Source of the DNA: JBAYOE01 sp050950065
GTDB lineage: Bacteria > Spirochaetota > Spirochaetia > Sphaerochaetales > Sphaerochaetaceae
Direction: 5' to 3'
Length of the DNA stretch: 64,000 nt
NCBI GenBank assembly: GCA_050950065.1
Contig: JBMNGX010000003.1
Span: forward strand, 62,001-126,000
Shown piece by piece: positions 51,491 to 59,545 of the stretch (positions within the stretch are counted from its first letter, which is position 1; the number at the start of each line of letters is the position of its first letter). The notes under the pieces were generated by a model. It saw nothing but the letters and a program-made list of their open reading frames with translations. It did no database searches and was not told the DNA's origin. Both the position numbers and the translations under genes were made by a program.

Positions 51491-52246
51491 CTAAATAATT
51501 AGCTCTAAAGTATCATAAGCAGGATAGATATTATCAGGCAAGTACCTCTCTAAATCACTGTGACTAATATCGTGATCTAAGTGAGTAAGGTAGCTCTTTT
51601 TAACTTTTAAAAAGTTTGCTGTCTCTATTGCTTCATCAATACTCATATGCGTTGAGTGCTCTTTAAATCTAAGAGCATCAATAATTAAAACTTCCACCCC
51701 CTCCAAAAGTGGCAAGCTACTTTGAGGAATCTCTTTACAATCTGTTAGGTAAGCTAATTTTCCAACTCTGTAACCAAATACTTGGCTAAAACCATGCACT
51801 AGCGGAACTGGGTAAAAGTGTAAGGGGCCAATTTTTACTCCACTACTATCAATTCTATTTAACTTTAAATTTGGAAGTCCCCTAATTAAGTTGTTACTAG
51901 CAACTGTATAGGGAAATCTACTTTCAATATCTTTTAGTACTTCATCAGGACCATAAACATTCAAATCCCCTTGGCGAGTAAAGATTCTTACATCATCAAT
52001 TCCATTCATATGATCTGCATGGTTGTGGGTATAAAATAGGGCATCAATATGATTGATGTTTGCACGGAGCACTTGAAGGCGAAACTCTACTGCTGTGTCG
52101 ATAACTACAGAATAATCATCTTGTTCAATTAATAAAGAGCAGCGGTATCTTTTATCTTTTGGGTCATTTGAGGTACACACATCGCACTTACACCCAATTC
52201 TGGGAACTCCGTGACTGGTTCCTGTACCTAAAAAGAGTGCTCGCAT
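51491..52246 (-). CDS. MBL-fold phosphodiesterase-like hydrolase (PhnP-type)
   Basis: 251 residues. The metal-binding motif YTHNHADHMNGIDD (HxHxDH) and YLTDCKEIP, LTHLDHDISH fit the lipoyltransferase-adjacent/PhnP subgroup, which hydrolyses cyclic phosphodiesters. N-terminal LGTGTSHGVPRIGCKCDVCTS holds the cysteine-rich loop common in that group. Its ATG overlaps the stop of the upstream small gene by one base (TAATG). Real substrate unknown. Confidence 0.85.
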   Translation of the reverse strand: MRALFLGTGTSHGVPRIGCKCDVCTSNDPKDKRYRCSLLIEQDDYSVVIDTAVEFRLQVLRANINHIDALFYTHNHADHMNGIDDVRIFTRQGDLNVYGPDEVLKDIESRFPYTVASNNLIRGLPNLKLNRIDSSGVKIGPLHFYPVPLVHGFSQVFGYRVGKLAYLTDCKEIPQSSLPLLEGVEVLIIDALRFKEHSTHMSIDEAIETANFLKVKKSYLTHLDHDISHSDLERYLPDNIYPAYDTLELII

Positions 52247-52680
52247 TAGAGCCCTTCTACTGCGTTATCAAAAACTAGTTTTAAGATATTTAATTTTTTA
52301 GGAGATGTGCGATCAAATTTTGCCAACCCTTCAGTTAATATTCTATTTAACTGAGATTGTGGAAATTGGTTAAAGTCGATCCCTTCTCCTTGTTTTACAA
52401 TCAATGGGATAACTTGTTCTGGGTTGTTCCTTACAGCATTACTGAGCTCTATTTCAAAAGAGGCCTCTTTTAAAAGGTGTATGTATTGCTCAATTGCCCT
52501 TTTAGGAACTAATTGGTCATCGAGTGTTTGTTCAACTGCCCCCCTAAGGCCTTTAATGTCTCTATTTAGTGCATTGCTAGTTCCAAAGAATTGTTCACTG
52601 GTAACTGGGACGATAAAATAGAGAATAAAAAAGATTAAAGTGGCAACTAAAAGCGAATAGATAAAACTAACAATTTTCAC
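52246..52680 (-). CDS. Small membrane-anchored protein of unknown function
   Basis: 144 residues: one N-terminal membrane helix (about 5-25, FIYSLLVATLIFFILYFIVP) and a helical, charged extracytoplasmic or cytoplasmic part. GTG start at 52680 with AGAGGGGG upstream. It is the first gene of the operon that goes on to the MBL hydrolase, polA, coaE and the repeat protein. No family recognised. Confidence 0.65.
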   Translation of the reverse strand: MKIVSFIYSLLVATLIFFILYFIVPVTSEQFFGTSNALNRDIKGLRGAVEQTLDDQLVPKRAIEQYIHLLKEASFEIELSNAVRNNPEQVIPLIVKQGEGIDFNQFPQSQLNRILTEGLAKFDRTSPKKLNILKLVFDNAVEGL

Positions 52681-52706
52681 ACAAAGCCCCCTCTAAATTT
52701 CTCTAT

Positions 52707-52715
52707 ATAATACCA
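52707..52715 (-). promoter_or_regulatory. Predicted extended -10 promoter of the polA operon
   Basis: TGGTATTAT on the minus strand (52715-52707). Start near 52700 leaves a 20-base leader with the AGAGGGGG ribosome site. The -35 region (TTTCTT) is poor, as is common with extended -10 promoters. Confidence 0.42.
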
Positions 52716-52725
52716 TAATTATATC

Positions 52726-53373
52726 TTAGAAGAAACTCGTTACGAATGAGGCTCCAACTTTTCCTTCGTCCCAAATCGGTTTAAGTCGTTCGTAGTTGTG
52801 ATTGGCGTATGAAAATCCACTGGAGGGAACTTGGTAGTGAACTCCTAAAGACCATGAACCAATGTTGAAGTCCACTCTTAGGCGGTAAGCTAATGAGGCA
52901 TTGGACCAAAACTTCTCTTCTTCCCCTTTTTGGAAGACGTTACTCTCATCACCTAACCAAGTTTCAACTCCAAAGCCGGGAGAGACATTAAGACCAACTA
53001 AAGTTCCAACAGCAAAGCTCAAGGTGGTTATGGGGGCAGCTTTAGTTGAAAAACCAATGCCAACCATTCCTCTCAGTTTTTGAGCTATGTTATCTTCAAA
53101 AACAGCTTTCCCTGTTTCAGTTATGTCGATAATCTCCCCTTGCTGAATCAACATATAGGCATCTATGTTTATTCCAAGGATTTTTGAGCGTGCTTCAATT
53201 CCTGTTGCCCAGTTTCTAACATCAATGACATTGGCCTCTTGCATCTCAGATGAAAACAAGTTGTACTGAAATTGGCTAATAGAACCAATACCAAAATAAA
53301 AAAGATTGCTAGCGAATAAGATAGAGGGGATTAAAAGGATAAAACTTAAGACAAACAATAATTTTTTCAACAC
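52726..53373 (-). CDS. Small outer-membrane-like protein, tandem copy 3
   Basis: 215 residues with a signal peptide (MLKKLLFVLSFILLIPSILFA). The mature part has amphipathic strands (YFGIGSISQFQYNLF, RGMVGIGFSTKAAPITTLSF, YRLRVDFNIGSWSLGVHY) and a C-terminal aromatic end VGASFVTSFF, as in small beta-barrels. It shares with its two upstream neighbours the order NW-x-G, glycine-rich strand, RxxxDF, and an SxGF stretch. GTG start with a weak GGAAC site. Function unknown. Confidence 0.68.
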   Translation of the reverse strand: MLKKLLFVLSFILLIPSILFASNLFYFGIGSISQFQYNLFSSEMQEANVIDVRNWATGIEARSKILGINIDAYMLIQQGEIIDITETGKAVFEDNIAQKLRGMVGIGFSTKAAPITTLSFAVGTLVGLNVSPGFGVETWLGDESNVFQKGEEEKFWSNASLAYRLRVDFNIGSWSLGVHYQVPSSGFSYANHNYERLKPIWDEGKVGASFVTSFF

Positions 53374-53395
53374 GCTGTTCCAAGTCTAAAAGATA

Positions 53396-53422
53396 AGGCG
53401 CCCCACTACAAGTGAGGCGCCT
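53396..53422 (-). terminator. Terminator after outer-membrane-like copy 2
   Basis: AGGCGCC (53396-53402) pairs with GGCGCCT (53416-53422); inside, CACT pairs with AGTG around an ACA loop, with one mismatch. The minus-strand tail is TATCTTTT. The plus-strand side also has a T run, so it may be bidirectional. Confidence 0.78.
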
Positions 53423-53434
53423 ATTATTTTTTAA

Positions 53435-54034
53435 TTAAAAGAATGAATAGAGTAAAGATACTCCAATTTTTCCAGGATTATCTTTGAAGTTTGGCAATAG
53501 GGAGCCAACTTCAGCATTTTCAAATGTGAATCCATCAGAATCGATTGTGTAGTTAAGTCCAATTAAGAACTTAGAGAGCTTAAAGTCAACTGTTGCTCTG
53601 TAAGTCATTGGGGCATTCATAAATGCCTTACCAAAATCTGAACCCTCTGGTGCTCCATCTACCATAATTGTTGCATTTCCAAAATCTTTATCAAAAGAGG
53701 CTGCAACTCTTGGTCCCATTCCTAAGCCAACTCTTAACATCCCTAGAACATCAAAAGAGACTCCACCTGTCACTAGTCCACTTAAAATATGTCCACCACC
53801 TTCTCTTGGGCTGTACAATCCAGTTACACCAACTTCAGCAAATAGAAGCCTTAGACGTACATCTGGACCAAAGGCCCAGTTTTCTATGTCGCCCATAAAC
53901 TCGGTAGCATCAACTCCCTTGGCTGGGATTTTGAATTGAGCTGTTGCTCCAACACTTAGGTTAAAAATCCCTGCAAATAGTCCTGTAGAGACTATTAAAA
54001 GTAGTATTAATAATATTGATAATCTTTTTTTCAT
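53435..54034 (-). CDS. Small outer-membrane-like protein, tandem copy 2
   Basis: 199 residues with a signal peptide (MKKRLSILLILLLIVSTGLFA). Barrel-type strands include IFNLSVGATAQFKIP, MLRVGLGMGPRVAASF, YRATVDFKLSKFLIGLNY and a C-terminal IGVSLLYSFF. GAAGGAG precedes the ATG. A terminator follows. Layout and several motifs are shared with the genes on both sides, so the three look like tandem duplicates. Confidence 0.7.
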   Translation of the reverse strand: MKKRLSILLILLLIVSTGLFAGIFNLSVGATAQFKIPAKGVDATEFMGDIENWAFGPDVRLRLLFAEVGVTGLYSPREGGGHILSGLVTGGVSFDVLGMLRVGLGMGPRVAASFDKDFGNATIMVDGAPEGSDFGKAFMNAPMTYRATVDFKLSKFLIGLNYTIDSDGFTFENAEVGSLLPNFKDNPGKIGVSLLYSFF

Positions 54035-54083
54035 TATAAACTCTCCTTCTTCAGAGTTGTCTCTGGTATATCAATAACAGTTA

Positions 54084-54099
54084 CAACCTCAAAAGGTTG
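54084..54099 (-). terminator. Possible terminator after outer-membrane-like copy 1
   Basis: Six-bp stem CAACCT (54084-54089) and AGGTTG (54094-54099) just past the stop at 54110. The minus-strand tail (TAACTGTTATT) is weak; the plus-strand side has a T run 10 bases further on. Confidence 0.35.
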
Positions 54100-54109
54100 C
54101 ACTCCTTTT

Positions 54110-54736
54110 TTAAATTAACGCCAATTGAATAAAAAATAAGATTTTGTCATCACCTTTTGATCTTAATAGGTTAACCCAACCCCCTTGGCCAGTAAGGGTA
54201 GCAAAAGTTGTTGAACTCTGTTTTATGTAAGATAGTCCAACTTTAGCCTTTCCCAGTAATAGATCTAGTGATACACGAAGGTGTAATGGAGAGTGCTCTA
54301 ACACTTCGCCAAAGGTAACCTCGGACGCCCTCCTTCCCACAATTAATGCCTCAGAGCTATCATCTTTGGGGAAGAAGAAATTTGTGGTCATTCCCCCTCC
54401 AACTCCAAGGTACAATGAATCGGTTACTAGTGGGATGGCAAAGGAGGCCGATGTTAATAAAGCTAATGTTTCTCCACTATCTGAGTTGTCATTAGGCAAC
54501 ATCGCTAACATCGACAAATCGAGAAAGTAGATTCTACTAGCCAGCCCCAATCCGATTGTCCAATTATCAGGATTCCCCGCCCGATCGAAAAATGGCTCTG
54601 AATCCTCTTTATTGCTTGCCTCAAAAACTCCAGTAAAAGTTAAGCCCAATTCAAATGGACTACGCGCACCTACTACCCCTCCAAGTAAAATAAGTGCAAG
54701 TGCAATGAAAATAATACTTTTATGTATAGTCGACAA
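54110..54736 (-). CDS. Small outer-membrane-like protein, tandem copy 1
   Basis: 208 residues with a signal peptide (KSIIFIALALILLGGVVGA). Start is TTG at 54736 behind GGAG, as no ATG precedes the signal peptide. Strand-like segments: FELGLTFTGVFEAS, WTIGLGLASRIYF, LYLGVGGGMTTNFFF, LHLRVSLDLLLGKAKVGLSY. It is the most divergent of the three tandem copies and ends FFIQLALI rather than SFF. Function unknown. Confidence 0.65.
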   Translation of the reverse strand: MSTIHKSIIFIALALILLGGVVGARSPFELGLTFTGVFEASNKEDSEPFFDRAGNPDNWTIGLGLASRIYFLDLSMLAMLPNDNSDSGETLALLTSASFAIPLVTDSLYLGVGGGMTTNFFFPKDDSSEALIVGRRASEVTFGEVLEHSPLHLRVSLDLLLGKAKVGLSYIKQSSTTFATLTGQGGWVNLLRSKGDDKILFFIQLALI

Positions 54737-54778
54737 CTAATTATCTCCTTTAAAATTCTGTTATGTACCATATAGATA

Positions 54779-54814
54779 ACAACTAAGGTGCCCAAAAGGA
54801 TACAAATTAGTTGT
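54779..54814 (-). terminator. Weak inverted repeat after nadE
   Basis: ACAACTAA (54779-54786) and TTAGTTGT (54807-54814) form an 8-bp stem with a 20-base loop just past the nadE stop. The tail is not U-rich, so termination is uncertain. Confidence 0.3.
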
Positions 54815-54817
54815 CTC

Positions 54818-56668
54818 TTAATCTAACAAATCTACCCACATAGTAAGATCAGCATCACTAGGTAATTGAAGCGCATCTTTTGCATTTAATGAGATTGTTC
54901 CAACGCTAAGCCCATCAGGAAAAGAGGAGCGTTTGAATTGACTACTCACAAATCTCTTAAAGAAATTTTTTAGTGCGTTAGCAATCTCTTTTTCATTGTA
55001 CATACCTTTAAATGCATAGGTAGCTAAACGCAATATCTTCTTACTTGTAGCACCATATTTTAAATAGTGGTAGATGAAAAAATCGTGCAAGATATAAGGG
55101 CCAACTACCTCTTCTGTTATTTGAACTAACTTTTCATCTTTAAGGGGAAGAAGTTCAGGAGAAACTGGAGTGGCACAAATATCATCTAAGATTTTAACTA
55201 TTTTTTCGTTGTTTGTTTGTTTTCCAAAATATTTAATGATGTGAGAAATAAGTGTTTTAGGAATTGAAGAGTTCACTGCGTAGTTTGACATTTGATCGCC
55301 GTTATAAGTGGCCCAACCCAAAGCTAGCTCAGATAAATCTCCAGTTCCAATGACAAAGGCTCCCTCTTTGTTTGCAATGTCCATCAATATTTGTGTTCGC
55401 TCCCGCGCTTGGCTATTTTCATAAACAACATCGCTAACAGATGGGTCGTGACCAATATCCTTAAAGTGTTGTTCAACAGCTTTAGTTATATCAATCTCTT
55501 TGAAGCTAACACCTAAAAGATTTGCTAACTCAACTGCGTTAAAGTAAGTTCTCTTTGTTGTCCCATAAGAGGGCATGGTGATTGCGATGATTCCTTTTAC
55601 ATCCAACTTTAAAAATTTAAAAGTTTCATAAGCAACTATTAAAGCTAATGTGGAATCCAATCCTCCAGAAACTCCTAAAACAACATTTTTAGAATTAAGG
55701 TGTTCAATTCTTTTAGCTAAACCAAGAACTTGTAAACTTAAAGCCTCTTTTACCCTTTTATCAACATTGGATGGGACAAATGGCGTTGTACTAAAGTTCC
55801 TAGTTAATTTAGTTTCACTAACTTTGTGATCAAAAATAATTGTTAGCTGCCCCTCTTTTTTATTAAACAAGGGATTTTTGATTCTTTCACTTTGTATTCT
55901 TTTGAAATCTATTTCACTAATTATTAAATTCTTCTCATAAGACTTTTCACTTACTAAAATTTTACCCAACTCACTAATAATATTGGTAGAGGCATAAACA
56001 TAGTCACTAGTAGATTCATCTTTTGAAGAGGTTGTCTTTACAAAGGCACCTAAATTATTGCTACTAAGAACTCGTGCAAACTCTAAATCTTTATCCTCTT
56101 TACCAACGTAAGAGATCTCACTTGCGGGGTTTAGAATTAAATTGGCAGATTGGTGGTCTAAAGAAGTTAGTTGTCCTATCTCAATTTTAAAAGAGAGTTC
56201 GTTTATTTTATCGCTAATAAATATTAAATCTGAACCGAAGGGAACAGAAAAATCAAAAAGTTCAATTATTATATTCTCATCTATTGTTGAAAAATATCTT
56301 CTTTGTTGTAAAGTTAAGTTCTTTTTAGCAACTACAGCTAAAACTTCTCCTTTTGAAATCACTACACTACAGTTGTAAAGTTTTCCCTCAACTAATAAAG
56401 GAGCTCCCACTACCGAGATAATTTCTAAATCATTAGTAGCATCAACAACTTTCTTTAAAGCTATTTTAGATTGCTCAATTAAAGTTGAATCTCTAAAGTA
56501 GTCGTTACAAGTGGCCCCACTTAGTCCTAGTTCAGGTAAAAGAACTATTAAAGCTCCTTTCGTATTTGCCTCTTTAATAATTTTAATTGTTTGTTCACTG
56601 TTAAAAGCTGGGTTGGCAACTTTAATTGGATTGGTAGCACTAGCTACACTGACAAAGCCATCTCTCAT
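54818..56668 (-). CDS. nadE: NAD+ synthetase with inactive nitrilase (glutaminase) domain
   Basis: Amidates deamido-NAD+ to NAD+. 616 residues: nitrilase-type glutaminase domain (1-260) and ATP-pyrophosphatase synthetase domain (about 290-600). The synthetase is intact: LGVSGGLDSTLALIVAY, TMPSYGTTKRTYFNAV, QARERTQILMDIA, GTGDLSELALGWATYNGDQ. In the glutaminase domain the catalytic Glu46 (LPELGLSG) and Lys115 (VVAKKNL) remain, but the nucleophile is lost: the conserved E-I-C-E reads E-I-G-Q, with Gly165 in place of Cys, and the following loop is shortened. It should therefore need free ammonia. GAGGAG lies before the ATG. It follows the Crp/Fnr gene by 31 bases. Confidence 0.94.
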   Translation of the reverse strand: MRDGFVSVASATNPIKVANPAFNSEQTIKIIKEANTKGALIVLLPELGLSGATCNDYFRDSTLIEQSKIALKKVVDATNDLEIISVVGAPLLVEGKLYNCSVVISKGEVLAVVAKKNLTLQQRRYFSTIDENIIIELFDFSVPFGSDLIFISDKINELSFKIEIGQLTSLDHQSANLILNPASEISYVGKEDKDLEFARVLSSNNLGAFVKTTSSKDESTSDYVYASTNIISELGKILVSEKSYEKNLIISEIDFKRIQSERIKNPLFNKKEGQLTIIFDHKVSETKLTRNFSTTPFVPSNVDKRVKEALSLQVLGLAKRIEHLNSKNVVLGVSGGLDSTLALIVAYETFKFLKLDVKGIIAITMPSYGTTKRTYFNAVELANLLGVSFKEIDITKAVEQHFKDIGHDPSVSDVVYENSQARERTQILMDIANKEGAFVIGTGDLSELALGWATYNGDQMSNYAVNSSIPKTLISHIIKYFGKQTNNEKIVKILDDICATPVSPELLPLKDEKLVQITEEVVGPYILHDFFIYHYLKYGATSKKILRLATYAFKGMYNEKEIANALKNFFKRFVSSQFKRSSFPDGLSVGTISLNAKDALQLPSDADLTMWVDLLD

Positions 56669-56699
56669 AACAACTCCTCGTTAATTCGATTATAGTGTA

Positions 56700-57377
56700 T
56701 CACAACTGTTGAGTATAATCGCCCAAAGCTTCTCTGTCTAAGATAGTAATAGTGCGTTGTCCCTCTAATTTAATGAGCTTTTCTTGTTGAAATGTTGATA
56801 ATCTTCTACTTAGGGTTTCTTGAGTGGTTCCAAGTAGTGAAGCAACATCCCCTTTAGAAAGCTCTAATTCAAATCGATCGTCTCCTTTAGAAGCTTCTAA
56901 AAGGTAGTTGGCTAATCGCATCTCCACAGTGTATAGGTTAGACATCTCTAAGCGCGATTCAGTTTGTTCTAACCTTTTACCCAACTCTTCCATAACTTTA
57001 AAAGCGATGGAGACGTTACTCTCCATCAAAGTTTTTAATTTATCCCACCTAATCATACAAACTTCACTATCTTCTAGTGCAGTAGCACTATTAGTTTGTT
57101 TACTGTGGCTTATTAGACTTAGTTCACCTAAGAACTCTTTAGGATACAAGGTTCGAATAACTTGCTCTTTACCATCAATTGAGTGGCGAAACAGTTTTAT
57201 TTTACCGGTGTGTAGAACAAATAGTTGTCCTACACTCTCCCCTTGTCTGTACAGATATTCCCCTTTCTTAAAATTACGTTGGGTTGTAATTTCAGAAATC
57301 TTGGCCACCTCTTTAGCATCGAGGTGTTGGAAAATTGGAACTAGGTAAATACAACTGCAGTTACATGTACAACTCAT
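56700..57377 (-). CDS. Crp/Fnr-family regulator with N-terminal CxCxCxC cluster
   Basis: 225 residues: cyclic-nucleotide-type sensor domain (10-140), dimer helix, and a C-terminal winged helix (170-225). The recognition helix has T-T-Q-E-T-L-S-R-R with E187, S190 and R191, the E-x-x-S-R pattern that in FNR reads TTGAT. The N terminus MSCTCNCSC carries four cysteines (3, 5, 7, 9), suited to a metal ion or Fe-S cluster. It is encoded 26 bases after a heavy-metal ATPase gene, and an FNR-like box lies before that operon, so it probably controls metal export and itself. TATTAT ends six bases before the ATG with no ribosome site. Confidence 0.88.
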   Translation of the reverse strand: MSCTCNCSCIYLVPIFQHLDAKEVAKISEITTQRNFKKGEYLYRQGESVGQLFVLHTGKIKLFRHSIDGKEQVIRTLYPKEFLGELSLISHSKQTNSATALEDSEVCMIRWDKLKTLMESNVSIAFKVMEELGKRLEQTESRLEMSNLYTVEMRLANYLLEASKGDDRFELELSKGDVASLLGTTQETLSRRLSTFQQEKLIKLEGQRTITILDREALGDYTQQL

Positions 57378-57383
57378 ACCTAG

Positions 57384-57412
57384 ATAATAGTTACAATTAA
57401 TAGTTACGACAA
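57384..57412 (-). promoter_or_regulatory. Predicted leaderless internal promoter of the Crp/Fnr gene
   Basis: TTGTCG (57412-57407), 17-base spacer, TATTAT (57389-57384), then six bases to the ATG at 57377. The -35 lies in the last codons of the ATPase gene. The only purine stretch before the ATG (AGGT) is too close to act as a ribosome site. Confidence 0.48.
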
Positions 57413-59251
57413 TCTCTTTTTCTTACCAAAGTTTAATAGTCTAATTGCATTAATGATAACTAAAAGGACCGATAACTCGTGTACCAACATCCCTAAAGCT
57501 AAATCAACCTTTTGAATTAAGACTCCCATTAGTAAAAATGCAGCTACTAACAAGGCAAAGATAATGTTTTGTTTCATGTTGCGCACTGTGGCTCTTGAAA
57601 GGGCAATTGCATAAGAGAGGTAGTTGAGTTTGTCACTCATAATTACTATATCGGCACTCTCCATAGCAACATCACTTCCAATTGATCCAATGGCAATTCC
57701 TAAATCTGCTGTAGCTAAAGCTGGAGCGTCGTTAACTCCATCTCCAACCATTGCAACCTTTTTATAACGATTAGAGAGCTCTTTGATATAATCAACTTTA
57801 TCTTCAGGTAGTAGTGCTGCTTTGTAATCATCAAAATGTAACTTCTCACTAATTGTTTTAGCAGTTAGGGGGTTATCACCTGTGAGCATTATTGCTTGTC
57901 TAATACCAACTTTCTTAAGATCGCTAACTAAAGACTCTGCTTCACTTCTAATAGTGTCAGCTACGCTGATTAAACCAATTACCTTATCAGTTGTTCCAAC
58001 AATTACTACTGTGTATCCTTTACTCTCATCTTCAATTAAATCTTTTTCTATCACTGCTAAATTAATATTATGTTCTAAAAAGAGAGCTCTGTTACCAATG
58101 ATGTAATTTTTCTCATCTAAGCTAAAGGCAACTCCTTTACCAACAATGGGCTCACTATGAGCAGGCTTAACAACTTCAATGCTTTTATCTTCTTCAGCAC
58201 GTTGAACAATAGCTTTTGCTATAGGGTGTTCACTGTAAGTCTCTCCACTTGCTGCAATGTGTAACAGCTCTTGCTCTGTTGGACCGTAGCTTCTTAGATT
58301 AACAACGACAGGTTTTCCTTCAGTTACTGTCCCTGTTTTATCAAAAGCAATTGCCCTAATCGTACCAAGTTGTTCAATTGCCTCTCCCCCTTTGAATAAA
58401 AGACCTTTTTTAGCACCATTACCAATTCCTGCAACAATTGAGACAGGGGTACTAATTACTAGTGCTCCTGGACAAGCAATTACCAATAGTGTTAACGATA
58501 AGTTAATGTTTCTTGTAATTAAAAATAAAGATGCTGATAAAACAATAATTGCTGGGGTATAGTAGCGGCTAAACTTCTCTAAGAACTTTTGGGTTGTAGC
58601 TTTGTTATCTTGGGCCTCTTCAACTAATTCTAAAATACGGTCAAAAGTTGTCTCCCCCTTAACTTTGGTTGCTTCAACTATTAAATAGCCCGACTCTAGT
58701 ACTGTTGCACTGTAAACTTCAGATCCAATGCTTTTTTCAACAGGGATAGATTCCCCTGTTACTGTTGCTTGATTAACAAAGGCATTCCCCTCTAAGACAA
58801 ATCCATCAACAGCGATTCGCTCTCCTGGTTTAATGACAACCTTTTCCCCTTTTTCAATCTCATCGAAGTTGACTACAACCTCTTTCCCATCTCTGATAAC
58901 TCTACCAGTGTCGGGAACTAAATCTAAAAGGGCCCTAATTGAGTGGCGTGTTTTTTCAATTGTCTTTGCTTCTAAAAATGAGCCAAGCATAAATAGGTAT
59001 GTTACAGCAGCAGCCTCCCAATACTCTCCAATTATTAATGCCCCTGTGGTAGCAATGGTAACTAAGGCTTCAATACCAACTATTTTAAACTTCAAAGCTC
59101 CAAAAGCTCTTTTAAAAATTGGCCAACCAGCGAAGAGAGTTGATACTACCATTAAGATGATTACAGCTAAGGTGTAACCGTAGAGGTGATTAAAAATAAA
59201 TGAGCTAACAACTAATAAGGAAGCAAAAATCAAAGAGAAGTTTTTTTTCAT
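57404..59251 (-). CDS. Heavy-metal P1B-type ATPase (Zn/Cd-like, CPG variant)
   Basis: 615 residues without its own N-terminal metal-binding domain. Motifs: TGES (165-168), metal-site helix with C260-P261-G262 (VIACPGALVISTPVS; most P1B pumps have CPC), phosphorylation site FDKTGTVTEG (D304), EHPIAKAI (SEHP), MLTGDNPLTAKTI and MVGDGVNDAPALA. The last helix KVDLALGMLVHELSVLLVI has the aspartate seen in zinc/cadmium pumps. Metal identity is inferred: zinc or cadmium most likely. The separate HMA protein is encoded directly upstream (stop and start adjacent, TAGATG) and the Crp/Fnr regulator downstream. Confidence 0.92.
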   Translation of the reverse strand: MKKNFSLIFASLLVVSSFIFNHLYGYTLAVIILMVVSTLFAGWPIFKRAFGALKFKIVGIEALVTIATTGALIIGEYWEAAAVTYLFMLGSFLEAKTIEKTRHSIRALLDLVPDTGRVIRDGKEVVVNFDEIEKGEKVVIKPGERIAVDGFVLEGNAFVNQATVTGESIPVEKSIGSEVYSATVLESGYLIVEATKVKGETTFDRILELVEEAQDNKATTQKFLEKFSRYYTPAIIVLSASLFLITRNINLSLTLLVIACPGALVISTPVSIVAGIGNGAKKGLLFKGGEAIEQLGTIRAIAFDKTGTVTEGKPVVVNLRSYGPTEQELLHIAASGETYSEHPIAKAIVQRAEEDKSIEVVKPAHSEPIVGKGVAFSLDEKNYIIGNRALFLEHNINLAVIEKDLIEDESKGYTVVIVGTTDKVIGLISVADTIRSEAESLVSDLKKVGIRQAIMLTGDNPLTAKTISEKLHFDDYKAALLPEDKVDYIKELSNRYKKVAMVGDGVNDAPALATADLGIAIGSIGSDVAMESADIVIMSDKLNYLSYAIALSRATVRNMKQNIIFALLVAAFLLMGVLIQKVDLALGMLVHELSVLLVIINAIRLLNFGKKKRLS

Positions 59252-59467
59252 CTAAAGCTCCTGAAGAACTTTATAACCAAGTTTCTCTATTCTAGATTTA
59301 ACTTCTTCACTACTAATCTTACTCTCATCCAACTTTGCTTTAACTTTTGATGCGTTAAAAAGAACTTTAGGATCAATTACCCCATCAGTTTTCTTTAATA
59401 GACTCTCAATTTTTAATAGACATGTTGGACAACTAAGAGTTTCCAATTGGTATGTTACTTGCTTCAT
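59252..59467 (-). CDS. HMA-domain metallochaperone-like protein
   Basis: 71 residues from ATG 59467 (GGAGG site); an in-frame upstream extension to 59506 covers the promoter and was rejected. One heavy-metal-associated domain with metal-binding C13-P-T-C16 in ETLSCPTCLLKIESLLKKT and a C-terminal EEVKSRIEKLGYKV. It replaces the missing N-terminal domain of the ATPase encoded directly after it. First gene of the operon, under the FNR-like box. Confidence 0.88.
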   Translation of the reverse strand: MKQVTYQLETLSCPTCLLKIESLLKKTDGVIDPKVLFNASKVKAKLDESKISSEEVKSRIEKLGYKVLQEL

Positions 59468-59485
59468 AAGACTCCTCCATAAAAA

Positions 59486-59538
59486 GTAGATAATTATATC
59501 TACCAATTATTGAACAAAGAGTCTTTGACTTAAATCAA
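59486..59538 (-). promoter_or_regulatory. FNR-like box, promoter and -10 palindrome of the metal-ATPase operon
   Basis: TTGACTTAAATCAA (59525-59538) matches the FNR consensus TTGATnnnnATCAA at nine of ten fixed positions. A perfect TATAAT lies at 59498-59493 on the minus strand, so the box is centred about 45 bases before the predicted start near 59486. A second dyad, GTAGATA-4-TATCTAC (59486-59503), covers the -10 and could be a repressor site. The -35 (CTCTTT) is poor, as expected of an activated promoter. Confidence 0.65.
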
Positions 59539-59545
59539 AATTTAA

